64,000 nucleotides of DNA, from positions 1,364,001-1,428,000 of the forward strand of contig NZ_CP070950.1 of the NCBI RefSeq assembly GCF_017084525.1. Direction: 5' to 3'. Numbering within the stretch: position 1 is the first letter of the stretch; each line of letters opens with the position of its first letter. This DNA is from Conexibacter sp. SYSU D00693 (lineage in GTDB: Bacteria > Actinomycetota > Thermoleophilia > Solirubrobacterales > Solirubrobacteraceae). Of this stretch, positions 1 to 8,101 are shown piece after piece. The position numbers were made by a program, and so were the translations under genes. The notes below the pieces were generated by a model. That model saw only the letters and a list, made by a program, of their open reading frames with translations, ran no database searches and was not told where the DNA came from.

Positions 1-1257
1 GAGCAGCTCCCCGTCCGCGTCGAGCCGCAGCTCGCAGCCCTCGATGACCTGGCCGACCGAGCCGATCTTCGCCGCGGCGGGCGCGGTGACGGTCACGCAG
101 CAGGAGCACTCCGACATGCCGTAGATCTCCGAGATCGGCAGACCCAGCGCGAGGAGGAACTCCTGGACCGCACGGGCCAGCGGCGCCGCGCCGATGATGA
201 ACCACTCGACCTGGTCGAGGCCCAGCTTGGCCCGCAGCTTCGAGAGGACCGCCTCGTCCATGGCCGCGACCTTCTGGGCGAGCTCCTCGGGAACCGGCTC
301 CCCGGCCTGCTCCAGGCGGACCTTCTGCTTGGCCAGCTCGATCGCGCCGAGCACGGCCTCGCGCCGCGCCTCGTCGGGCTCGGCCTGCAGCCCCGCCTCC
401 AGCGCCGCCTTGAGCTTCTCGGCGACGCGCGGCACGGCGCCCCACACCGTGGGCCGCACCTCGGGCAGGACCTGCGCGATGAGCTTCGGGTCGGGCACCG
501 TGGTGATCTGGAGCCCGAAGCACATCTGGTTGTAGTGCGAGGACCAGCGGTCGGCGATGTGCGCCGACGGCAGGTAGGAGGTGATGCGGGCGCCCGGGCG
601 CATCGGCAGCACCTGCGAGACGCCGCGGCACTGGGCGAGCATGTTCGCGTGGGTCAGCTCGACGCCCTTTGGCGGACCGGTGGTGCCCGAGGTGTAGATC
701 AGGGTCAGCACGTCGTCGGGCTGGACGGCCCGCCACGCGGTCTCGAAGTCGAAGGCCGGGTCGCCGGCGGCCTCGAGCTCCTCCAGCGTGATGGTCCCGT
801 CACGGCGCCCGTCGAGGCAGACGATCGTGCTCGGGCGGCCGCGGTCGCCGCGCGCCTCGATCAGCTTGTCGACGAAGACCTCCTGCGTGATGACGAGGTC
901 GGCCTGGGAGTTGTCCAGCAGGTAGGCGACCTGCTCGGGCGACGAGGTCGCGTAGATCGAGAACGGCGTGGCGCCGAGGTGCACGGCGGCGGTGTCGCAG
1001 AGGTGGAACTCCGGCCGGTTGACCAGGAGCAGCGCGACGGTGTCCCCGCGCGCGACGCCCTTGGCGGCCATGCCCGCGGCGATCGAGCGCACGCGGTCGG
1101 CGTAGGCGCCGAAGGTGATCTCGGTCTGGCCGTCGTGGCTGCGAACGGCGACCTCCTCGGCGTAGGCGGCGGCGGTCGCCTGGAAGGCCTCGCACATCGT
1201 GGAGGCGTGGACCTCCGGGGACGCGGAGCCCAGCGACTCGGGGGCGGTGGTCGTCAT
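1..1257 (-). CDS. Long-chain acyl-CoA synthetase (AMP-forming), 3' end cut by window edge
   Basis: The first 419 residues of an ANL-superfamily acyl-CoA ligase of the long-chain (FadD15/FAA1-like) type are visible. The family forms an acyl-adenylate and then the CoA thioester. The ATP-binding motif LIYTSGTTGPPKG lies at about residues 187-199 and the adenylate motif EIYGMSECS near residue 390. Roughly 180 C-terminal residues, including the hinge and catalytic lysine, lie outside the window. The ATG is preceded by a strong ribosome-binding site (AGAGGAGAGGGA). It is the last visible member of the minus-strand catabolic run and has its own 78-bp upstream gap holding a palindrome and a diverged copy of the cluster operator. 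It probably activates the acid that the neighbouring thiolases and hydratases degrade; the substrate cannot be read from sequence. Confidence 0.93.
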   Translation of the reverse strand, partial: MTTTAPESLGSASPEVHASTMCEAFQATAAAYAEEVAVRSHDGQTEITFGAYADRVRSIAAGMAAKGVARGDTVALLLVNRPEFHLCDTAAVHLGATPFSIYATSSPEQVAYLLDNSQADLVITQEVFVDKLIEARGDRGRPSTIVCLDGRRDGTITLEELEAAGDPAFDFETAWRAVQPDDVLTLIYTSGTTGPPKGVELTHANMLAQCRGVSQVLPMRPGARITSYLPSAHIADRWSSHYNQMCFGLQITTVPDPKLIAQVLPEVRPTVWGAVPRVAEKLKAALEAGLQAEPDEARREAVLGAIELAKQKVRLEQAGEPVPEELAQKVAAMDEAVLSKLRAKLGLDQVEWFIIGAAPLARAVQEFLLALGLPISEIYGMSECSCCVTVTAPAAAKIGSVGQVIEGCELRLDADGELL

Positions 1258-1287
1258 TCCCTCTCCTCTTGGCGGACGGCGGTTCGT

Positions 1288-1300
1288 TGTAGACGCTACA
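1288..1300. promoter_or_regulatory. Short palindrome upstream of acyl-CoA synthetase
   Basis: TGTAG-ACG-CTACA is a perfect 5-bp inverted repeat with a 3-bp spacer, 31 bp upstream of the ligase ATG. The minus-strand reading includes TCTACAAC, which could serve as a -10 region. An operator role is inference from position and symmetry only. Confidence 0.35.
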
Positions 1301-1310
1301 GATGGCGGGG

Positions 1311-1331
1311 TCGGACGTCGTGTCCAGACGG
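1311..1331 (-). promoter_or_regulatory. Diverged copy of the cluster operator motif
   Basis: Read on the minus strand this is CGTCTGGACACGACGTCCGA, which matches the block TGTCTGGACAGCATGTACGA found upstream of the other units of this cluster at most positions, including TCTGGACA, but without the TACGAT -10 hexamer. It sits in the gap between the thiolase stop and the ligase start. A weak regulator site is plausible. Confidence 0.4.
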
Positions 1332-1335
1332 CGCG

Positions 1336-2529
1336 TCAGGCAGGGTCGCGCTCCGCCCCGACGATCGAGATGAACGACACGCACGCCCCGGGCGAGCCGC
1401 CGAGGTTGTGGGTCAGGCCGAGCTTGGGGTCCTCGAGCTGGCGGTCGCCCGCCTCGCCGCGGAACTGCAGCCAGCACTCGAAGAGCATCCGCAGGCCGCT
1501 GGCGCCGATCGGATGGCCGAAGGACTTCAGCCCCCCGTCCGGGTTGACCGGCAGGTCGCCGTCGAGGTCGAACCGGCCCTCCATGACGTCCTTCCAGCCC
1601 TCGCCCCGGTCCGAGAAGCCGAGGTCCTCCATCAGGACGAGCTCGGTCGGCGTGAAGCAGTCGTGGACCTCGGCCATCGAGATCTCCGCCCGCGGGTCGG
1701 TGACGCCCGCCTGCGCGTAGGCGTCCTCGGCCGAGGCGACGACCTCGCCGAACGACGTGAAGTCGTACTCGGGGTCGACGGGACCCTCGGCCGGTCCCGC
1801 GGCGAAGGCCAGCGCCTTCACGAACATCGGCCGGTCGGTGTAGCGGTGGGCGTCCTCGGCGCGGACGATGATCGCCGCGGCCGCGCCGTCGGCGACGCCG
1901 CTGCAGTCGAAGATCCCGAGCTGCCCCGCCACGATCGGCGAGCTGGCGATCTTCTCCATCGGCACCTCGCTGCGGAACTGCGCCCGCTCGTTGAGCGCGC
2001 CGTTCTTGTGGTTCTTCCACGCGATGCGCGTCATGACGTCCTTGAGCTGGCCGGGCTCGACGCCGTACTTCTTGGCGTACGCGGGTGCGAGGAGGCTGAA
2101 GACCGCCGGCGCCGACGGCTCGGAGACCGTGCCGTCGTTGGAGGCGGGCGGGACGACGAGGCCCGAGTAGCCGGAGTCCTTGAGCTTCTCCCCGCCGACG
2201 GCCATGACGACGTCGTAGGCGCCCGATGCGACGGCGTAGCAGGCGTTGCGGAACGCCTCGGAGCCCGTCGCGCAGTAGTTCTCGACGCGGGTGACCGGCT
2301 TGTTGTCGATCTTCAGCGGCCGGCTGAGGGTGAGCCCGGAGGTCCCGGAGCCCATGGTGCCCAGCCAGTAGGCGTCGACGTCGTCGCGCTGCAGGCCGTC
2401 GACCGAGCCGACCGCCTCGTTGACGGCGTCGATGAGGAGGTCGTCGATCGACCGCCCCCAGTGCTCGCCGAAGGTCGTGCATCCCATGCCCACGATCGCG
2501 ACGCGGTCGCGGATCCCATGGCTCGCCAT
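1336..2529 (-). CDS. SCP2/lipid-transfer-type thiolase (copy B)
   Basis: A 397-residue thiolase-superfamily protein of the acetyl-CoA acetyltransferase/SCP2-thiolase type. The nucleophile is Cys86 in the context ENYCATGSEA; HDCFTPTEL and GHPIGASG supply the further conserved active-site segments. The stop of the upstream DUF35-fusion gene is one base from this start, so the two are translationally coupled. The gene is clearly paralogous to the thiolase at 4698-5894: the N-termini and most blocks are the same and Cys86 is at the same index. In the family such enzymes cleave or form beta-ketoacyl-CoA, or act as retro-aldolases when paired with a DUF35 protein. Which of these applies here is open. 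Confidence 0.9.
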   Translation of the reverse strand: MASHGIRDRVAIVGMGCTTFGEHWGRSIDDLLIDAVNEAVGSVDGLQRDDVDAYWLGTMGSGTSGLTLSRPLKIDNKPVTRVENYCATGSEAFRNACYAVASGAYDVVMAVGGEKLKDSGYSGLVVPPASNDGTVSEPSAPAVFSLLAPAYAKKYGVEPGQLKDVMTRIAWKNHKNGALNERAQFRSEVPMEKIASSPIVAGQLGIFDCSGVADGAAAAIIVRAEDAHRYTDRPMFVKALAFAAGPAEGPVDPEYDFTSFGEVVASAEDAYAQAGVTDPRAEISMAEVHDCFTPTELVLMEDLGFSDRGEGWKDVMEGRFDLDGDLPVNPDGGLKSFGHPIGASGLRMLFECWLQFRGEAGDRQLEDPKLGLTHNLGGSPGACVSFISIVGAERDPA

Positions 2530-2530
2530 C

Positions 2531-3922
2531 TCAGCTGCGCTCCTTCACGGGTCGGCCCTTCCAGAAGTAGTTGTGCACGCCGGCCGCGCTGTACATCCGG
2601 CGGAAGGTCATCTCGACGCGCGTCCCCACGTCGACGTCCTCCGGCGTGCAGTCGGTCAGCTCGCACGTGAAGCGGCCGCCGCCCTCGAAGTCGATGGCGG
2701 CGGTGATCGTCGGCGGGCTGAGCGAGAACGCCAGCCGGTCGACGGTGTAGGTCGTGACGGTCCCCTGGCGGTCGGCCATCGAGACGTCGTCCATCTCGTC
2801 GACCGCGCCGCAGGTGCCGCACACCCGCGTCGGCGGGACGTGCACGCGCTCGCACGAACGACAGCGGGTGCCGACGAAGCCGAACTTCCAGCTCGCCGCG
2901 CGCTGGGCCGGAGGGCCCTCGGGCCGGACGGGGTCCGGCCGCCGCGGCGGCTCGCGCACGAGCGTCCCGCGCCAGGTCAGGTACGTCGCGTAGTCGACCT
3001 CCTCGGCGAGCCCGAGCTGTGCCCGGGGTCCGGCGGTCGCCGGGCGGCCGGCGATCGCGTCGGTCACCCGCAGCACCAGGGCGTCGGCACCGTCGGCGGC
3101 GCTGACGACGAGGACGTGCTCGCCGGGCTGCGCGCGGTCCAGCGCGTCGGCCAGCCCGACGCCGGCCTGCGCGGCACCGAGGTTCCCGGTGGCCGCCTCG
3201 AGCGACGGGTCGACCGCGGCGCCGAACGCCCTGGCCGCGGTCGCGGCGGCGCGGGTGTGCGGCGAGGCGATGACGACGTGGTCGGGCCGTTCGACGCCGG
3301 CGGCGGCCAGCGCGCGGCCGGCGGCGTCCTGCACGAGCGGCAGGTAGACGCCCAGGCCGAAGCGCTCCTCCCAGACGCTCGAGTGCTGCTCGCCGGGCAC
3401 GCGCCAGCGGTCGAGGAACTCCGCGGTGGCGCTCGCCTGGCCGACGAGCTCGGCGACCACGCCGTCGCCCTCGCCGAAGAGGAACGCGGCGGCGCCGTCG
3501 CCGCCGCCCGCCTCGTCGGCCGACCCCGGGCGGCCGATGCGCACGTCGCTGAGCACCGCCAGCCCGCCCTCGGCGGCGGCCGCGCGCAGGGCGCCGACCG
3601 CGCTGCGGATGGACCCGACGTGGTCGGTGGCGAAGACGTCGGGAGCGAGCGTCAGGGCGGCGTGGATGGCCGTCGCGTTGGTCTTGTCGGCGTAGGCGGG
3701 CGCGGTCGTGGCGAAGTGGACGGCGGTCGGCGTGAAGCTGCCGTTCCACCGCGCGGCCCGTGCCGCCTCCACGCCCATGGAGGTCGTGTCCTCGTCGAAG
3801 CCGGCGACCGCCCGCGTCCCCCTGCCGCCGGGCGGGTCGGACGGGTTCAGGGTCCTGCGGATCGCGGCGCGGTCGAGGCGGTGGCGGGGGACGTAGGTCC
3901 CGTAGCTGACGATGCCGGGCAT
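2531..3922 (-). CDS. HMG-CoA-synthase-like domain fused to zinc-ribbon/OB-fold DUF35 (copy B)
   Basis: A 463-residue fusion. Residues 1 to about 320 follow the HMG-CoA synthase/KAS III thiolase fold. Residues about 345-463 are a DUF35 acyl-CoA-binding module with a zinc ribbon (Cys354, 357, 368, 371) and an OB fold ending near GVHNYFW. The first cysteine of the protein is Cys354, so the thiolase-fold half has no cysteine at all, and the usual catalytic cysteine region reads HVGSIRSAVGAL. It is therefore unlikely to be a working HMG-CoA synthase and more likely a structural or CoA-binding partner for the adjacent thiolase. The start is the ATG of MPGIVSYG, which matches the paralogue's length. 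The enoyl-CoA hydratase ends 8 bp upstream. Confidence 0.85.
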   Translation of the reverse strand: MPGIVSYGTYVPRHRLDRAAIRRTLNPSDPPGGRGTRAVAGFDEDTTSMGVEAARAARWNGSFTPTAVHFATTAPAYADKTNATAIHAALTLAPDVFATDHVGSIRSAVGALRAAAAEGGLAVLSDVRIGRPGSADEAGGGDGAAAFLFGEGDGVVAELVGQASATAEFLDRWRVPGEQHSSVWEERFGLGVYLPLVQDAAGRALAAAGVERPDHVVIASPHTRAAATAARAFGAAVDPSLEAATGNLGAAQAGVGLADALDRAQPGEHVLVVSAADGADALVLRVTDAIAGRPATAGPRAQLGLAEEVDYATYLTWRGTLVREPPRRPDPVRPEGPPAQRAASWKFGFVGTRCRSCERVHVPPTRVCGTCGAVDEMDDVSMADRQGTVTTYTVDRLAFSLSPPTITAAIDFEGGGRFTCELTDCTPEDVDVGTRVEMTFRRMYSAAGVHNYFWKGRPVKERS

Positions 3923-3930
3923 GTGCTCCT

Positions 3931-4701
3931 TCAGCGCCCCTGCCAGACGGGGGCGCGCTTCTCGGTGAAGGCCCGCGCGCCCTCGCGCGCGTCCTCGGAC
4001 GCCATGACCGGATCGGCGATCGCCGCCTGCCGGTCGAAGAACTCGCTGTCGCTCCAGGACCACTGCTCCTGGAGCACCTGCTTGCTCGCGGTGAGCGCCA
4101 GCGGGCCGTTGGCCGCGATCGTCTGCGCCAGCGCGAGGGCCTCGGTGAGCGCCTCCCCCGGCTCGGCGAGCCGGTTCACGGCGCCCAGCGCGTGGGCGCG
4201 TTCGGCCGTGATGAGCTCGCCCGTGAGCGCCAGCTCCATCGCGATGGGCGCGGGCAGCAGCCGCGGCAGCCGGCGCAGCGCCCCGCCCGCGGCGACCAGG
4301 CCGCGCTTGGCCTCCGGGATGCCGAGCTTCGCCCCCTTCGCGGCGACGACGAGGTCGCAGGCCAGCGCGACCTCCAGGCCGCCGGCGACGGCGAAGCCCT
4401 CGATCGCGGCGACCAGGGGCGTGCGCGGCGGGCGGCGGACGATGCCGGCGAAGCCGCGGTCGCCGGCCCACGGGCGCGTGCCGGTCTGCGCGAAGGCCTT
4501 GAGGTCCATGCCGCTGCAGAAGCCCTTGCCCGCGCCGGTGAGCACGCCGACGCGCAGGCCCGGGTCGCCGTCGAGCTCGTCGAGCGCGGCCGCGATCGCC
4601 TCGGCCATGGGGACGTCGACGGCGTTGCGCTGCTCGGGGCGGTTGAGCGTGAGGACGAGCACCGCGTCGCGGCGCTCGACCAGCAGTGGCGGGGCGCTCA
4701 C
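3931..4701 (-). CDS. Enoyl-CoA hydratase/isomerase family protein
   Basis: A 256-residue crotonase-fold protein. The oxyanion-hole segments are GKGFCSGMDLKAF and AVAGGLEVALACD; the conserved IPEAKRGL segment carries a glutamate. The GTG start overlaps the stop of the upstream thiolase by four bases (GTGA), which fixes the start and indicates one operon. In the family it hydrates trans-2-enoyl-CoA or does related isomerisations or lyase reactions. Here it sits between two DUF35-fusion/thiolase pairs and presumably supplies the hydration step of the same CoA-ester pathway. Confidence 0.9.
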   Translation of the reverse strand: MSAPPLLVERRDAVLVLTLNRPEQRNAVDVPMAEAIAAALDELDGDPGLRVGVLTGAGKGFCSGMDLKAFAQTGTRPWAGDRGFAGIVRRPPRTPLVAAIEGFAVAGGLEVALACDLVVAAKGAKLGIPEAKRGLVAAGGALRRLPRLLPAPIAMELALTGELITAERAHALGAVNRLAEPGEALTEALALAQTIAANGPLALTASKQVLQEQWSWSDSEFFDRQAAIADPVMASEDAREGARAFTEKRAPVWQGR

Positions 4702-5894
4702 CCCTGCTCGGCCCCCACGATCGAGATGAACGACACGCACGTGCCGGGGCGCCCGCCGAGGTTGTGGGTCAGCCCGAGGCGCGGATCGGCGAGCTGGCGG
4801 TCGCCCGCCTCGCCGCGGAACTGCAGCCAGCACTCGAAGAGCATCCGCAGCCCGCTGGCGCCCACCGGATGGCCGAAGGACTTCAGGCCGCCGTCGGGGT
4901 TGACCGGCAGCGCGCCGTCGAGGTCGAAGACGCCCTCGAGCTCGTCGCGCCACGCCTGGCCGCGCTCGCTGAAGCCGAGGTCCTCCATGAGCACGAGCTC
5001 GGTCGGCGTGAAGCAGTCGTGCACCTCGGCCATCGAGATCTCGGCGCGCGGGTCCGTGATGCCGGCCTGCGCGTAGGCGTCCTTGGCGCAGGCCACGACC
5101 TCGTGGAAGGTCGTGTAGTCGTAGGAGGGGTCGATCGGCCCGCTGGCGGGGCCCGCGATGACCGACAGCGCCTTCACGAACATCGGCCGGTCGGTGTACC
5201 GGTGGGCGTCCTCGGCGCGGACGACGAGCGCGGCCGCCGCGCCGTCGGAGACGCCGGAGCAGTCCATGACGCCCAGGCGGCCCGCGACCCGGCCGGCCCC
5301 CGCGTCGATCTTCTCCTTCGGGACCTCCTTGCGGAACTGCGCGCGCGGGTTCTTGGCCCCGTTGACGTGGTTCTTCCACGCGACGTGGGTCATCGCGTCG
5401 CGCATCGCCTGCGGGTCGACGCCGTACTTCTTGCAGTAGGCGGGGTCCAGCAGCGAGAAGGCGGCGGGCGCGGTGAGCGTCTCCTCCGGCGCGGTGCCGT
5501 CGCCCGGGACGTTGGAGCGCACGAGCCCCGAGTAGCCGGTGTCCTTGAGCTTCTCGACGCCGACCGCCATGACGCGGTCGTAGGCGCCGGAGGCCACGGC
5601 GTAGCAGGCGTTGCGAAACGCCTCGGAGCCCGTCGCGCACATGTTCTCGACGCGGGTGACGGGCTTGTAGTCGATGCCCAGCGGCTTGGAGAGGACGGTG
5701 CCCGACTGGCCCGAGTTCATCGTCCCCAGCCAGAAGGCGTCGACGTCCTCCTTGGGCAGGCCGGGCGCCGAGGCGAAGCACTGCTCGGCGGCGTCGACGA
5801 GGAGGTCGTCGGCCGACTTGCCCCAGTGCTCGCCGAAGGCCGTGCAGCCCATGCCGACGATGGCGACCTTGTCGCGGATCCCGTTAGACGGCAC
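4698..5894 (-). CDS. SCP2/lipid-transfer-type thiolase (copy A)
   Basis: A 398-residue thiolase-fold protein and close paralogue of the gene at 1336-2529. Nucleophile Cys86 lies in ENMCATGSEA, with HDCFTPTEL and GHPVGASG further on. It overlaps the upstream DUF35-fusion gene by 11 bp and the downstream hydratase by 4 bp, so all three are co-translated. The duplication of the fusion-thiolase pair, with a hydratase between the pairs, suggests two rounds of chain or ring cleavage, or two substrates, handled by dedicated complexes. This is inference from gene order. Confidence 0.9.
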   Translation of the reverse strand: MPSNGIRDKVAIVGMGCTAFGEHWGKSADDLLVDAAEQCFASAPGLPKEDVDAFWLGTMNSGQSGTVLSKPLGIDYKPVTRVENMCATGSEAFRNACYAVASGAYDRVMAVGVEKLKDTGYSGLVRSNVPGDGTAPEETLTAPAAFSLLDPAYCKKYGVDPQAMRDAMTHVAWKNHVNGAKNPRAQFRKEVPKEKIDAGAGRVAGRLGVMDCSGVSDGAAAALVVRAEDAHRYTDRPMFVKALSVIAGPASGPIDPSYDYTTFHEVVACAKDAYAQAGITDPRAEISMAEVHDCFTPTELVLMEDLGFSERGQAWRDELEGVFDLDGALPVNPDGGLKSFGHPVGASGLRMLFECWLQFRGEAGDRQLADPRLGLTHNLGGRPGTCVSFISIVGAEQG

Positions 5895-7257
5895 GGCGCA
5901 CCCTGACCTTCCAGAAGTAGTTGTGGACGCCGCCGGCCGTGTAGAGCCGGCGGAAGGTGAGCTCGAGCGGCGTGCCGATGTCGACCTGGTCGGGGTCGGC
6001 GTCGGCGACCTCGAGCGTGTAGCGCCCGCCGCCGTCGAAGTCGACGACCGCGTCGATCATCGGCGGCGAGGGCGAGAAGGCGAGGCGGTCGACGGTGTAC
6101 GTCGCGACGGTCCCACCCTTGCCGGCCAGCGGCGCGCGCGCCATGCGGTCGACGGCCTGGCAGTTGACGCACACCCGCCGCGGGGGGACGTGGACGTGGT
6201 CGCAGGCCTCGCAGCGCGAGCCGACGAACGCGAACTTCCAGGCCTCGGAGCGCGCGGACGCCGGCCCCGCGGGACGGCTGGGCTCGGGCCGGCGCGGCGG
6301 CTCGCGGTGCAGCATCCCGCGCCAGGTCAGGTAGGTCGCGTACGGGACGTCGTGGCCGCCCTCGAGCTGCTCGGCGACGGGCACCGTCGCCCGGCGGCCG
6401 GGCAGCGCGTCGGTCGTGCGCAGCACGGTCGCGTCGCAGCCGTCGGCGGCGATCACCAGCAGGATCGTCTCCCCCGGCCCCGCGCGGTCGAGCACCGCGG
6501 CGAGCCGGACCCCCGGGTCGGCCGCGCCGGCGTAGCCGATCGCCGGCGGCTGCTCGGGCACGCGCCCTGCGAGGCTCTTGGCGGCGGTCGCGGCGGCGCG
6601 GCTGTGGGGCGAGGAGACGACGACGTGGTCGACCTCGTCGAGGCCCGCGGCGTCGAGCGCGCGGCGGGCGGCGTCCCGCACGAGCGGCAGGTAGGCCTCG
6701 AGGCCGAAGCGCTCCTCCCACTGCCCGCTGGCCTGCTCGCCGGGCGCGCGCCAGCGGTCGAGGAACTCCGCGGTGGCCGACGCCTCGGCGACGACCTCGG
6801 CGATCGGCGGGCCCTCGCCGAAGAGGAACGCCGCGGCGGCGTCGCCGCTGTCGCGCTCGTCGGCCGACCCGGGCCGGCCCGTGCGCAGGTCGCTCAGCAC
6901 GGCCAGGCCTCCCGAGCCCGCGGCGGCGCGCAGCGCACCGGTGGCCCCGCGTGCCGAGCCGGCGAGGTCGACGGCGAAGCCCTCGTGGCCCAGGTCGAGC
7001 GCGGCGTGGATCGCCGTCGCGTTGGTCTTGTCGAGGTACGCCGGTGCCGTGGTGGCGAAGAACAGGCTCTGCGGCCGGGTGCCGTCGGTCAGGGCGGCAC
7101 GCGCCGCCTCGACGCCCATCGTCGTCGAGTCCTCGTCGTAGGAGGCGACGGCCCGGGCGCCCTTGCCCCCGCCCGTGCCGAGGGCGGAGGCGAGCTCCGC
7201 GCGCTGCAGCCGGTGCCGCGGGACGTACGCGGCGTAGGACAGGAGGCCGTGACCCAT
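5884..7257 (-). CDS. HMG-CoA-synthase-like domain fused to zinc-ribbon/OB-fold DUF35 (copy A)
   Basis: A 457-residue paralogue of the gene at 2531-3922, first gene of the minus-strand operon. It has the same domain order: a thiolase-fold N-terminal part, then a zinc ribbon with four cysteines (RCEACDHVHVPPRRVCVNC), then an OB fold ending with GVHNYFW. The position of the synthase cysteine reads DLAGSARGATGAL, so the nucleophile is missing here too; the only cysteine before the ribbon is in AADGCDAT, not a catalytic position. The start is MGHGLLSY, which lies 10 bp after a TACGAT -10 box in the shared operator block, so the leader would be only a few bases. It diverges from the hydratase at 7304. 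Confidence 0.85.
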   Translation of the reverse strand: MGHGLLSYAAYVPRHRLQRAELASALGTGGGKGARAVASYDEDSTTMGVEAARAALTDGTRPQSLFFATTAPAYLDKTNATAIHAALDLGHEGFAVDLAGSARGATGALRAAAGSGGLAVLSDLRTGRPGSADERDSGDAAAAFLFGEGPPIAEVVAEASATAEFLDRWRAPGEQASGQWEERFGLEAYLPLVRDAARRALDAAGLDEVDHVVVSSPHSRAAATAAKSLAGRVPEQPPAIGYAGAADPGVRLAAVLDRAGPGETILLVIAADGCDATVLRTTDALPGRRATVPVAEQLEGGHDVPYATYLTWRGMLHREPPRRPEPSRPAGPASARSEAWKFAFVGSRCEACDHVHVPPRRVCVNCQAVDRMARAPLAGKGGTVATYTVDRLAFSPSPPMIDAVVDFDGGGRYTLEVADADPDQVDIGTPLELTFRRLYTAGGVHNYFWKVRVRRAV

Positions 7258-7264
7258 ACGCCAA

Positions 7265-7287
7265 GATCGTACATGCTGTCCAGACAT
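7265..7287 (-). promoter_or_regulatory. Cluster operator/promoter block, site A
   Basis: On the minus strand this reads TGTCTGGACAGCATGTACGA followed by TC. It combines a near-palindrome TGTC-TG-GACA with a TACGAT -10 hexamer just upstream of the DUF35-fusion start (7257). It also lies 17 bp from the divergent hydratase start (7304), so one regulator could control both. The same block occurs at 11648-11670 and, slightly changed, at 13959-13980 and 14655-14676. Confidence 0.65.
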
Positions 7288-7303
7288 TGCGTAGCATCCG
7301 CGC

Positions 7304-8101
7304 GTGGCCGAGCGCAGCGACGACGTCCTGGTGCAGCGCGACGGTGCCGTCGCGCACCTGCAGCTCAACCGCCCGGAGGCGCTCAACGCGTGGACGCCCG
7401 ACATGGGCCGCGCCCTGCTGGCGGCGCTGCGCGACGCCGGCACGGACCCCGGCGTGCGCGCCGTGCTGGTCACCGGCGCGGGCCGTGGCTTCTGCGCGGG
7501 CGCCGACGTCAAGGTGCCGCGCGAGCTGCTGCCCGACGGCGCGCCCGACCTCCACACCCGCCTCGAGGAGATCTACAACCCGGTCGTGCTCGAGGTCCGG
7601 CGGATGCCCAAGCCCGTCGTCGCCGCCGTCCACGGCCCGGCCGCCGGGCTCGGCGTCTCCCTCGCCGCCGCCTGCGACCTCGTCGTCGCCGCCGACTCGG
7701 CGACCTTCCTCCTGGCCTTCGTCCACATCGCCGTCATGCCGGACGGCGGCGTCCTCGGCCACCTCGCGGCGAAGGTCGGCGCCGGCCGTGCCGCGGAGCT
7801 CGCGATGCTCGGCGAGCGGCTTCCCGCGGCCCGCGCGCACGCGTGGGGCCTCGTCCAGCGCCTCGTCGCCGACGACGAGCTCCACGCCGAGGGGTTGGCC
7901 CTCGCGCAGCGCCTGGCCGCCATGCCGACGACGGCCCTGGCCTCGATCAAGGAGGTCCTCGACCGCTCGCGCACGCTGGCCCTCGAGGACGCGGTGGCGC
8001 TCGAGGCGCAGGTCCAGCAGCGCCACGCGACCACCGCGGACTACGCCGAGGGCGTCGCGGCGTTCAAGGAGAAGCGGCGGCCGCGGTTCGTGGGGCGGTA
8101 G
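7304..8101 (+). CDS. Enoyl-CoA hydratase/isomerase family protein
   Basis: A 265-residue crotonase-fold protein transcribed away from the minus-strand operon. Oxyanion-hole segments are GRGFCAGADVKV and GPAAGLGVSLAAACD. At the usual catalytic-glutamate region it reads FVHIAVMPDGG, so the second glutamate typical of hydratases is not obvious, and an isomerase-like or other crotonase activity is possible. The GTG start is supported by a TAGCAT -10-like hexamer at 7292-7297, which would give a nearly leaderless transcript. Its last 38 bp overlap the convergent 3-hydroxyacyl-CoA dehydrogenase gene. Confidence 0.87.
   Translation: MAERSDDVLVQRDGAVAHLQLNRPEALNAWTPDMGRALLAALRDAGTDPGVRAVLVTGAGRGFCAGADVKVPRELLPDGAPDLHTRLEEIYNPVVLEVRRMPKPVVAAVHGPAAGLGVSLAAACDLVVAADSATFLLAFVHIAVMPDGGVLGHLAAKVGAGRAAELAMLGERLPAARAHAWGLVQRLVADDELHAEGLALAQRLAAMPTTALASIKEVLDRSRTLALEDAVALEAQVQQRHATTADYAEGVAAFKEKRRPRFVGR

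Noticed and set aside
535-2670. Long open frames opposite the thiolase and DUF35 genes, and similar antisense frames over most of the window
   Set aside because: They are products of G+C-rich third positions of the real genes. They are Arg/Ala/Gly-rich, lack domains, and overlap conserved proteins completely.
2531-3922. Functional HMG-CoA synthase of the mevalonate pathway
   Set aside because: No cysteine at the nucleophile position and no mevalonate genes nearby; the setting is catabolic.
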